A stretch of 64,000 bases of DNA. Origin: Saprospiraceae bacterium. Lineage in GTDB: Bacteria > Bacteroidota > Bacteroidia > Chitinophagales > Saprospiraceae. Of the stretch, positions 29,640-37,610 are shown piece by piece. A program made the position numbers and the translations under genes. The DNA is taken from positions 1 to 64,000 of the forward strand of contig JADKGI010000009.1 in NCBI GenBank assembly GCA_016722285.1, written 5' to 3'. Positions within the stretch are counted from its first letter, which is position 1, and every line of letters starts with the position of its first letter. The notes below the pieces were generated by a model that saw nothing but the letters and a program-made list of their open reading frames with translations, was not told the origin of the DNA and searched no databases.

Positions 29640-30256
29640 TACAGGAATGTTAAAATTAAAGGAACAATTCTGAAAGGGGTTGTGCCAAGTTTTTTAGTAT
29701 CAACTTTGATTGCACCTTTGAAATAAATCTTATTACCTTTTTCTGCCTTCTCAACAAATGGAGGTATGATTTCTGACCTTATTTTGTCATTTAATGCAAT
29801 TGAAATATTATTAAAGTCCATCGTATTCTGAAAATCCCCAATATTGGCAATTCCGGACGCTTCTCTGACAGTATTTCCAAAAATAAAATCTGTAGCAATC
29901 AGCATCTCAACTGCACTTTTATCATCCAGAGTAATAAGAATATTCTCTTCCTGTATCGCTTGAATGACTGCATTGCTTTCTACAATAAAATAATAGTCTG
30001 TGCTGATCCCTAATTTTTTGCCGTTTTCAGTGATAAACTTTAAGGAATCTTTTTTCAAGGACATTAGAAATTCGCCTGCTTTCATCGATGGTAATTCGAT
30101 GATTTTATTTTGAATAAAATCTTTAGCTAACACATTTGGGTCAAAAACACTGATTACAGTATTTTTTCTCTCTTTTAATGATTGAAAATAAATTGCATTA
30201 TATCCAATCAAACCAATGATTGTCGTAATGATGATATATTTAATTATTTTTTCCAT
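29639..30256 (-). CDS. DUF2291-family periplasmic protein linked to sugar ABC importer
   Basis: Intact protein of about 205 aa; the start at 30256 (MEKIIKYIIITTIIGLIGYNAIYF) gives one N-terminal membrane helix or uncleaved signal. The remainder is soluble and periplasmic: VFDPNVLAKDFIQNKI, VESNAVIQAIQEENILITLDD, FGNTVREASGIANIGDFQN and KIYFKGAIKVDTKKL. Its length, the N-terminal anchor and its place between binding protein and ATPase fit DUF2291, a family often found within ribose-type transporter operons. The role is unknown. Its stop overlaps the ATPase start by one base. Confidence 0.65.
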   Translation of the reverse strand: MEKIIKYIIITTIIGLIGYNAIYFQSLKERKNTVISVFDPNVLAKDFIQNKIIELPSMKAGEFLMSLKKDSLKFITENGKKLGISTDYYFIVESNAVIQAIQEENILITLDDKSAVEMLIATDFIFGNTVREASGIANIGDFQNTMDFNNISIALNDKIRSEIIPPFVEKAEKGNKIYFKGAIKVDTKKLGTTPFRIVPLILTFL

Positions 30257-30257
30257 C

Positions 30258-31219
30258 TTAATTAGATCCATCTTTTATACCAAAATCATTGATATTGGTT
30301 TGAGTCACTACTTCTACAGCAATAGGCATTTTTTTATCCATGTTTCTCTCCCCTTTCAAATATTTATCTGCCAATTCAGCTGCCGTTTGAGCCATGAATT
30401 TTGGTGATTGCATCGCTGTAGCCACCAATTTTTTTTCCTTTATTGCTTTCATGACGTCATCAGAGCCATCGAACCCAAAGACTTTAACTTTATTTGCTTT
30501 CCCGGCGAAACAAGGGCTTGATATGCGCCCATAGCCATGGCATCATTCCCGCAAAAACACCATCAATGTCAGGGATGAGACTGCATGACCGACTCCAATA
30601 CTTCCATCGCTTTGCTTCGGTCAAAATCGGCACTTTGTTGTGCTACCATAACCAAACCAGGGTAATGATCTACTACACTGTGAAAACCTTTTGATCTGTT
30701 CCAGGTATTATTATCGCCCACCAAACCGAGCAACTCAACATATTTCCCTTTTTTATCCAGTTGTCTTACAAAGTATTCTCCCAACTCCACACAGCCAGAA
30801 AAACTATCAGAAATGATCTGAGTGACAGGCCCATTAAGTGAATTAACATCGCGGTCCATACAAAAAGTAGGGATACCTGCTTGTTTGGCTCTGTTGACAT
30901 TACTGACTGAACCATCAGCATCTGTAGGGTTGAATAAGATTGCACTAAATCCTGCAGCAATCAGGTTTTCAAAATGTTCCGCTTCTTTGGCCGTATTGTT
31001 TTGCGAATCAAATATGGTGGTTTCATAGCCCAACTCTTTGGCGCGTTCGGCGGCAGATTCTCCTAAAACTACAAACCATGGATTGTTCATAGTGGAAATC
31101 ACCACCGCGATTTTCTTAGGTGCGTTATTGTTGCTTTGACGGCAACCACCAAACATTAATATGGATGTAAATAGTAATGTTTTTAGCAAAATGCTGAAGT
31201 GATTTTGTCTATTCATCAT
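30258..31219 (-). CDS. Sugar ABC transporter substrate-binding protein (RbsB-like, frameshifted)
   Basis: Periplasmic-binding lipoprotein of about 321 aa; lipobox in LLFTSILMFGGC with the acylated Cys. Peripla_BP_4 features: KKIAVVISTMNNPWFVVLGESAAERAKELGYE, FENLIAAGFSAILFNPTDADG, AKQAGIPTFCMDRDVN. Three one-base changes between about 30500 and 30575 break the middle; corrected, it reads SHPDIDGVFAGNDAMAMGAYQAL and continues to VFGFDGSDDVMKAIKEKKLVATAMQSP. The start overlaps the stop of the transketolase C-subunit gene. It captures the sugar for the importer; specificity cannot be read directly, and D-apiose is the context-based guess. Confidence 0.85.
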
Positions 31220-32197
31220 GAGTTTGAATTAATAGACAATAACTCTTTGCCTAGTTTATAAATTCCTTCTTCTGAAATTCCATAATGATTAAATATATCC
31301 ATTTGAGAACCAGTGACTGTATATTCATCAGGAATTCCGACAATTTTGAATTTATTCTTAAATCCGTTTTGAAAAAGATGGGATGCGCATGCTTCTCCCA
31401 GACCACCATTGACCATATGTTCCTCGACAGTGATAATGGGTCTCCCATTCATGGCAAGTTTGTTTAGCAAATCAGTATCTAATGGTTTGATCGTATGCAT
31501 ACTGACCACAGTGGCAGATATTCCAAAGGTAGTTTTCAGTTTTTCAGCTGCTAAATATGCCGGATATACTGTTTCTCCGGATGCAATGATAGCCAAATCG
31601 TTTCCTTCAGTGATAATACGTCCTTTGCCGAATTCAAATGTGGTGTTTTCTACATTTAAAAAAGGCATTGCTTTTTTACCCAAACGCATGTAAACCGGCA
31701 TATTGAGACCGGCAGCCTGACGTACAGCCTGCTCAGTCTCAAAGTTATCCGCCGGAGCCACAATCATTATATTATTCACTGCCCTAAGGGCTGCATAATC
31801 ATGTAAACTATGGTGTGTTGTCCCCAATGCTCCGTAACTAACTCCAGCACTTATCCCTACTAAAGTTACGGGATTATCAGAATAGGCCACGTCATTTTTA
31901 ATTTGTTCTAAGGCACGTGCTGTAAGAAAACATGCTGGGGAGATTGCAAAGACTTTTTACCAGCTGAAGCCAATCCTGCTGCCACCCGACTAGATTTTGC
32001 TCTGCAATACCTACTTCAACGATTTGTTTTGGATAATTTTGACCAAATGGAACTAACTTTCCAGAACCGCGAGAATCACTGGTCACTGCAATAATGTTCC
32101 TGTCCAATTCTGCCAGTTTCTCTAAGGTTTCAGAAAATACCTCCTGATTGGCTTTACCCATTTTAAGGTCCCTAATTTCTAATTTTTCTATTTCCAT
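31216..32197 (-). CDS. Transketolase C-terminal subunit; candidate apulose-4-phosphate transketolase subunit B (frameshifted)
   Basis: About 327 aa covering the pyrimidine-binding and C-terminal domains of a split transketolase. Blocks: ELDRNIIAVTSDSRGSGKLVPF, YPKQIVEVGIAEQNLVG (with the conserved Glu of the ThDP pyrimidine site in IAEQ), LVGISAGVSYGALGTTHHSLHD, and the C-domain PIITVEEHMVNGGLGEACASHL. Two one-base losses between about 31940 and 32000 break the frame; corrected, it reads LVGVAAGLASAGKKSFAISPACFLTARALEQI. It works with the N-subunit encoded 3 bp upstream. Split transketolases occur in several pathways; the neighbouring isomerase and kinase suggest apulose 4-phosphate as donor. 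Confidence 0.82.
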
Positions 32198-32200
32198 TTT

Positions 32201-33114
32201 TTATGAGATCGATGCTGCTAATTGATCCAATTCTAAATTTGCTAAATCCAACTGATCTTTTGAAGGCACTCCATGATGCCATTTTAAAACACCTTCCATA
32301 TAACTAATGCCTTTCCCTTTGATGGTATGGGCAATGATAAAGTTTGGTCTCCCCACTTCAAAGGGTCCACTATTCAATGCTTCAGCTAATTGTTCAAGAT
32401 TGTGGCCATCTACTTCTTTAACAGACCATCCAAACGCTTCTAGTTTCTCACGGATAGAATCTGTGTTCATTACGTCTTTATTATATCCTGTGATCTGTTG
32501 TTTGTTATTATCCAAAATTGCATACATATTATCCAGTTTATAATGTGAAGCGGACAAGAAGGCTTCCCAATTTGATCCTTCAGGTAGCTCACCATCGCCT
32601 AATAAAGTAAAAACACGGTGTTTTTTATTGTCCATTTTGGCAGCAATCGCTTCACCGACACAAATCGGGAGTCCATGACCTAGTGCACCAGTATTTTGTT
32701 CTACACCATTTACTTTTTTAGTTGGATGACCGATATAATGAGATTGATATTGACATAGTGTCTCTAAATCTGACTCAGGAAAAAACTCACGATCTGCCAA
32801 TGTTACGAATAGCGCTTCTACACAGTGACCTTTACTTTGAATATATCTGTCTCTGTCGACATTATTAAAATGATTCGGGTCAACGTCCAAAACTACATTG
32901 TAGAGTACATTTAAGATATCTACGCTGGACAAGCTTCCACCGGTATGTCCTGCTTTTGCTTTGTAGATATATTTAAGCAAGTTTTTCTTAATTGGACAGA
33001 TTTAAGTCTTAACTCATTGAATGACAAATTTTTATTTTTGATCAAAGTGCCATGGACTACTTTTCGATTATCTTCTATTTGAGTGCGCATCCGCTTGTCT
33101 TTTAGATTGATCAT
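32201..33114 (-). CDS. Transketolase N-terminal subunit; candidate apulose-4-phosphate transketolase subunit A (frameshifted)
   Basis: About 305 aa, the ThDP diphosphate-binding half of a two-subunit transketolase. Visible motifs: AGHTGGSLSSVDILNVLY, QSKGHCVEALFVTLAD, GALGHGLPICVGEAIAAKM and the ThDP motif GDGELPEGSNWEAF followed by LDNNKQQ. A base is missing in the T5 run 32982-32986; with it, QLRKN joins LLKYIYKAKAGHTGG. The start overlaps the stop of the isomerase gene in an ATGA arrangement, which implies translational coupling. It forms the enzyme with the next gene. The assignment to apiose breakdown is by context. Confidence 0.82.
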
Positions 33115-34529
33115 TTGTGACGATAAATTTCCATCCCATATAATTCCCCCAAAGCTTCTTCTAATATACCAGCAGTTTTGGAAGCATTCATGACTACATG
33201 ATGTTCAAAACCATTTTGACATATATAATTCATTATCCCCTGTAAATCAGTTATTTTTGCCACAGCTCTATTTCCGAATGTCTTTAATGGATCATCGGTC
33301 AATTCTCCTTCACCAAGATAGGCTTTGATGATTCCTTTTGGATCGTCAGTACTTATCCTTCCATATGTAAGTGGACTTGCCGGTGTTCTTCCGTCCAAAG
33401 CGCCATATGTATTTTCTACACCAACTGTGGTACCCAGAATTGGTGCCGTATCCATTTTAATATCAGGAAGAAACGATTTTGCCCAGTTACCACAGTGAAA
33501 CAAAACACACTTTTCAGGATCATCCGAATAATTGTTATTCCAATCTACCAATGCACTAGGTGACCCCGAAGCAAGCTGCATAGCATACATCGACAAAGTA
33601 CCTGTTACATCTACTTCGCATGCAGATGGTAACATGTTTTCAGACATGATACTCATACTCGTACATACATTACAACCGTAGTTTTGCTGCAATGAAGTCC
33701 AACATTGAATTGCTGTTGCATCCAATGCATATTCTTCCATAAATTCATTTAAAACTACGTCCAATTTAGCAATCTGAAGCATAGCTTCATTTGTCGTATT
33801 ACCTTGGGGAACGTAAGCATTAATTTTTTCAATATGTTGCTTTACAGAAGTATCATCTTTGGTTAATTTATTTGCTTTGCCCAGGATTTCAGACAAATCC
33901 ACTGTGGTGACTGTAATGCCATTGCGCTGCAATATTTTTTCAGAATACCGAACAGTATTAAAAGCACCTGGTCTGGCTCCTACTGCACCGATTCTGACAT
34001 TTCTTATCCCTTTCACTACTCTGCAAACTGCGACAAAATCCCGTAGATCTTGCTGTAAAACCGGATCATGAGGGAATGAAACATGCTGACTGGTTAAAGA
34101 ATATTTTATACCATATTGATATAAGTTATTACAAACTGAGATCTTTCCACACCATGAATCACGACGATTTACGACATTCATTTTGGACAATTCATCCGGG
34201 TATGCTTGGACTAAGACGGGGACATTTAGGTTGGCAAGTTTAATGGTATCAGCCACTCCCTTTTCATCACCGAAATTGGGCAGCAGAACTAATATGCCAG
34301 CAATTTCGTCACTATGTTTCTTGAAAAGTTCCGCACATTTTAGAGCTTCCTTATAGGTTTCTACACCACCAAGTTTTGTCGATGTACTGTCTAATAAAAT
34401 AGGATTAATACCCAAATCCTGGAAAACACTTAGAATTTCTATTCTTGCTTTTTCAACCAAAATGTCAGGAAAAAAATCACGATTTCCTATTATAACACCT
34501 AATGTGATATTTTTTTTGTTGATCACCAT
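33111..34529 (-). CDS. L-fucose/L-arabinose isomerase-like protein; candidate apiose isomerase
   Basis: Intact 472-aa cytoplasmic protein of the FucI/AraA-like fold (COG2407 type). Features: LGVIIGNRDFFPDILVEKARIEI, AGILVLLPNFGDEKGVADTI, VPVLVQAYPDELSKM, RIGAVGARPGAFNTVRYSEK, TAIQCWTSLQQNYGCNVCTSMSIMSENMLPSACEVDVTG (likely carrying the metal-ligand Glu and Asp) and VLFHCGNWAKSFLPD. It is the first metabolic gene after the DeoR regulator and overlaps the transketolase N-subunit gene. An isomerase, FGGY kinase and split transketolase together match the published non-oxidative route for D-apiose; an aldose-to-ketose isomerisation is the safe statement, apiose the inference. Confidence 0.72.
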   Translation of the reverse strand: MVINKKNITLGVIIGNRDFFPDILVEKARIEILSVFQDLGINPILLDSTSTKLGGVETYKEALKCAELFKKHSDEIAGILVLLPNFGDEKGVADTIKLANLNVPVLVQAYPDELSKMNVVNRRDSWCGKISVCNNLYQYGIKYSLTSQHVSFPHDPVLQQDLRDFVAVCRVVKGIRNVRIGAVGARPGAFNTVRYSEKILQRNGITVTTVDLSEILGKANKLTKDDTSVKQHIEKINAYVPQGNTTNEAMLQIAKLDVVLNEFMEEYALDATAIQCWTSLQQNYGCNVCTSMSIMSENMLPSACEVDVTGTLSMYAMQLASGSPSALVDWNNNYSDDPEKCVLFHCGNWAKSFLPDIKMDTAPILGTTVGVENTYGALDGRTPASPLTYGRISTDDPKGIIKAYLGEGELTDDPLKTFGNRAVAKITDLQGIMNYICQNGFEHHVVMNASKTAGILEEALGELYGMEIYRHK

Positions 34530-34557
34530 ATCTTTACTTAAATGTTCTTCTAATAAT

Positions 34558-35330
34558 TTATTTCAATTTTTCAGCAATAATGAGTTCTATCTCATTATCC
34601 TTAAATACCTGTTTATGTTTTTCTTCTACTCCTTCATCCGTAATAATATAGTCTATCAAAGACAGCGCACCTAAACTTGCAAATGCACTTTTACCAATCT
34701 TAGATGAATCAGCTACCAAATAGGTGATGTCTGATGCATCTATCATTGCTTTCTTTACCACTAAATCACTGATACTTGGATAGGTCAGACCATACTTCAA
34801 AGATATTCCGGCTGTAGCCAGAAATAATTTCTGAACATTTATGCCTTTGAAAAAATCAGCAGCCTTTTGTCCTGTTAATGATAAAGTAGGTGGCTTGAAT
34901 TCTCCCCCTGTCATGATTACTTCAATGTTAGGATTTGCACCAAGAAGAAGTGCTATATTTAATGCGTTTGTAATGACAGTGAGGCCTTTGATTTCTATAA
35001 TTTTTTTAGCTATTTCTGTAGTAGTAGATCCGGAGTCTAATATAATTGTGTCTCCCGGTTGTATAAATTCCAAACACTTTTCTGCAATTGTTTCTTTTTC
35101 CATTAGGTTTTCCTGGTGTACTAATGAGAAGTTACGAACCTGATTTTCTACATTTTTAAATGAGCACCCCCATGTTCGCGAACAATAAGTCCTTCTTTTT
35201 CCAGCTTTTCGAGGTCTTGTCGTACTGTTACTTCAGTTACTTTAAAAATGTTTGCTAAATCAACCACTTTAGCTGAACCATCCTCTCTTAATAGTTCCAG
35301 TATCTTATCTTTACGTTGTTTTGGAAGCAT
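34558..35330 (-). CDS. DeoR-family transcriptional regulator (frameshifted)
   Basis: About 257 aa, first gene of the long leftward operon. The N-terminal winged helix is clear: MLPKQRKDKILELLREDGSAKVVDLANIFKVTEVTVRQDLEKLEKEGLIVREHGGA. The C-terminal sugar-phosphate sensor domain has GDTIILDSGSTTTEIAKKI, LTVITNALNIALLL, MTGGEFKPPTLSLTGQKA and YLVADSSKIGKSAFASLGAL. A base is missing in the T5 run 35153-35157; restored, it continues NVENQVRNFSLVHQENLMEKE. Such regulators usually repress their own operon and respond to a phosphorylated intermediate. A 10-bp direct repeat of TATTTTC at 35411-35427 upstream is a candidate operator. Confidence 0.88.
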
Positions 35331-36020
35331 AGTAACTCTATTTTCTAATTGTTAAAAGCAAAGATAATATATTAAGCTATTCTTAATAATATTTTTCATT
35401 TTCTTTTTTATATTTTCGAATATTTTCTTTTTATAGTTGATACTTATTATTATTTATAATTCAAAAATATTGGTGAAATTAATATATTTAAGGAGATTGC
35501 CAAAAATAAATGACATTGCTGTTTATTTTAATATTCCATTTTTACTAAAAAGGCTTAAATATTGTCTGAAAGTAATTTACTTTTATTTTCGTAATTTGCT
35601 TAAACGTAAATAAAGCCAATTTAGCATTTTTTTAATATCATTTTATATAAAGCTTAAAGCAAATAAAAGATCTTATTTATTACACGTAACATTTTTACCC
35701 TTTGCAAGGACCAATTCTTTCAGATGTAAAAAATAGACTTACCAGGATAGACAGCGATGTGAGGATATAAGAATGTGTGTTCCATCCAGGAGTTCCATAC
35801 TTTAGATTATTAATCAGCCTTTATTGATTTCTCTAAAGTTCGATCAATAGGAATTTAGATAAGATGATGGAATATACAGATGTACTAATTGGGGTGTCAT
35901 AAATTGCCTTTTGTACAACAAACTAGATAATCTTTGAAAAAAAAATGGTATACTCGAAAAATTATGTAAAATTCAAGATGGTTAACTACCATTAAATAGG
36001 CTAGCAAAACAAAATAAAAC
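35331..36020. other. Intergenic region upstream of the DeoR-headed operon
   Basis: These 690 bp lie between lacI and the DeoR-type gene. Near the DeoR end they hold the TATTTTC direct repeat and a possible leftward TATTTTTG box (plus-strand 35462-35469) without a convincing upstream partner. I see no gene or RNA in the remainder. Confidence 0.4.
35411..35427. promoter_or_regulatory. 10-bp direct repeat of TATTTTC upstream of deoR-type gene
   Basis: TATTTTC occurs at 35411-35417 and 35421-35427, exactly one helical turn apart, and further TTTTC motifs lie at 35393 and 35399. It is about 80 bp before the regulator start. It is compatible with DeoR autoregulation and resembles the phased repeats at 17411-17446, but A/T-rich DNA makes chance repeats likely. 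Confidence 0.3.
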
Positions 36021-37016
36021 TTACCTGATTATCAATTCATTTTTTAATATGATAGTTTCGAAGTCAACAATTTGATTCTTTGATTTCAGTACTTTTATTA
36101 ACAATTCAGCTGCTTTTTCACCCATTTCGAAGGCTGGTTGGCGTATAGTACTTAATGGAGTATATAAGAGATTAGCAGTCTTTAAATTGGTATATCCTAT
36201 TAGACCCAAATCTTTTGACTCTTCGCTTGGGTTGTTTTTTATGGCTTCAAGGCAGTTCAATGCCAAACGGTCACTGCAAACAAAAATGCTATCTGGTTTT
36301 TGGTTTTTTATTAATTCGTCAATGACAACAAAAGCATCTTTTGGTTCAAAGCCACAATACTTAATTAATTGATCATCTACCTCTATGTTGTTATCTTTAA
36401 GTGCTGCCTTGTATCCTGCGAGCCTTTCTTTAGTAATAGATAAAACGGGAGGACTGGTGATATGAGCAATTCTTTTTTTTCCTTTTTCAATCATATGTTT
36501 AGTGGCTTTATAAGCACCTTCATAATTATCCGAAACAACTTTATAACAATTTTCTATAGGCGGAACCCTATCGAAAAAAATAATTGGAAAATTGTCTTCC
36601 ATGGCACTATGGATGTGAGAATAGTCATTTGTTTCTAAAGATAAGGATATAATTAAGCCATCTGCTTTTCTGGACAAAACGTGTTGAATCGTACTGATCT
36701 CTCTTTCATAAGATTCATGCGTTTGATATATGACCACGTGATAGTCGTGTTGAGATGCTACCGAGTCGATACCATTGATGACTTCAGAAAAATAATTGTT
36801 GGCAATTTCCGGTACTATGACTCCGATGGAATAACTTTTATTTTCTCTTAAACTTTGAGCTATTGGGTTTGGGTGATAATTTACTGCCTTAGCATAGGCA
36901 ATTACTTTGGCTTTAGTATCTTCACTTATCTCATGACTATCCCTTAAAGCCCGGGAAACTGTTGAATTTGAAATTCCAAGGGCATTGGCTATATCTTTAA
37001 TAGTAATATTGTTCAT
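36021..37016 (-). CDS. LacI-family transcriptional regulator
   Basis: Intact 331-aa regulator. The N-terminal LacI helix-turn-helix is textbook: ITIKDIANALGISNSTVSRALRDSHEISEDTKAKVIAYAKAVNYHPNPIAQSL. The periplasmic-binding-like effector domain follows (SIGVIVPEIANNYFSEVINGID, IIFFDRVPPIENCYKVVSDNYEGAYKATKHMIE, SIFVCSDRLALNCLEAI). It is divergent from the pectin/galacturonate operon starting at 37611. The conserved 48-bp element with an AACGTT core lies 83-131 bp upstream of its start, and a perfect AATAAACGTTTATT palindrome lies before the divergent operon. It probably controls pectin or galacturonate genes, possibly both loci and itself; the effector is unknown. Confidence 0.93.
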   Translation of the reverse strand: MNNITIKDIANALGISNSTVSRALRDSHEISEDTKAKVIAYAKAVNYHPNPIAQSLRENKSYSIGVIVPEIANNYFSEVINGIDSVASQHDYHVVIYQTHESYEREISTIQHVLSRKADGLIISLSLETNDYSHIHSAMEDNFPIIFFDRVPPIENCYKVVSDNYEGAYKATKHMIEKGKKRIAHITSPPVLSITKERLAGYKAALKDNNIEVDDQLIKYCGFEPKDAFVVIDELIKNQKPDSIFVCSDRLALNCLEAIKNNPSEESKDLGLIGYTNLKTANLLYTPLSTIRQPAFEMGEKAAELLIKVLKSKNQIVDFETIILKNELIIR

Positions 37017-37098
37017 ATAAGTAAGTATTAATGCAAAAATACATTTTTTTTATAAATTCTTTTGTGAGCACTAAATGCAGAAATCATCCGATTTGAAA

Positions 37099-37147
37099 TT
37101 AAAATTATTTTCCGGCAACGTTCCCGACAACGATTGCGTAAATAAAT
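37099..37147. promoter_or_regulatory. Conserved 48-bp element, copy B (candidate LacI-family operator)
   Basis: This is the reverse complement of copy A at 17878-17925 apart from one substitution and one extra base. The core CGGCAACGTTCCCG is a near-palindrome centred on CG, with a second AACGATTG half-site 14 bp away. It lies 83 bp upstream of the lacI start, as expected for an autoregulatory operator. Conservation over the whole 48 bp suggests binding by more than a single dimer. Confidence 0.6.
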
Positions 37148-37551
37148 AGATAGATATCAAATGAAATATCAGATAATTATCACCATATTAGCAGTTGAAT
37201 GCCGAGCAAATATTTGGCTGTTGCCATTATAATTATGATGGAGAGAATGATCATGTGGTACTTACAAGCTCAGTTAACCATTTTAGTTGCAACATATGAA
37301 AATTTTATATCATTTTAATTGACTAAAATTCATTTTTTTAGTTGATGTTACTATTTAAAAGTAAATTTTTTAGCAATAAAATTAGTTAGTATAAATGGGG
37401 TGCTTTAGGAATTTGACGACTTAAGTATCTCATTTTCAAGTTTTTTTATTTGATTGAAATTAAACCCATATTAGTCATTCTACATGGAAATCTGCTTTTT
37501 AATCAGGGATAATAGCCCTAAAGCTATGTAGTTTTGTAGATTGGCTTTGTT

Positions 37552-37565
37552 AATAAACGTTTATT
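37552..37565. promoter_or_regulatory. Perfect palindrome AATAAACGTTTATT (candidate LacI-type operator)
   Basis: A 14-bp perfect palindrome with a central CG lies 45 bp before the CE12-GH28 start and about 15 bp after a TAGTTTTG box at 37529-37536. That position would block transcription if occupied. Its form is typical for LacI-family proteins, one of which is encoded divergently next to it. Confidence 0.5.
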
Positions 37566-37610
37566 TTTTTATATATAAGTGTGTAGATTTTTAAAAAGAA
37601 ACTTAAATTT

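Larger units (their letters stand above)
37017..37610. other. Divergent intergenic region between lacI and the galacturonate operon
   Basis: This 594-bp region holds the 48-bp element copy B near lacI and, near the rightward operon, a TAGTTTTG box at 37529-37536 that fits the Bacteroidota -7 consensus, followed by the palindrome 37552-37565. I find no good -33 partner. The stretch between 37150 and 37500 shows nothing I can identify. Confidence 0.5.

Noticed and set aside
27151..31219. Naming the importer as a ribose transporter
   Set aside because: Family resemblance to RbsABC does not fix the sugar, and no ribokinase or ribose pyranase is present.
20310..35330. Treating the frame-broken genes as true pseudogenes
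   Set aside because: All the breaks can be explained by one-base changes in homopolymers and the coding signal is otherwise undamaged, which favours sequence error.
35462..35469. Leftward TATTTTTG box as promoter of the DeoR operon
   Set aside because: The box matches the -7 consensus but there is no TTG at suitable spacing and similar boxes recur in this A/T-rich DNA.
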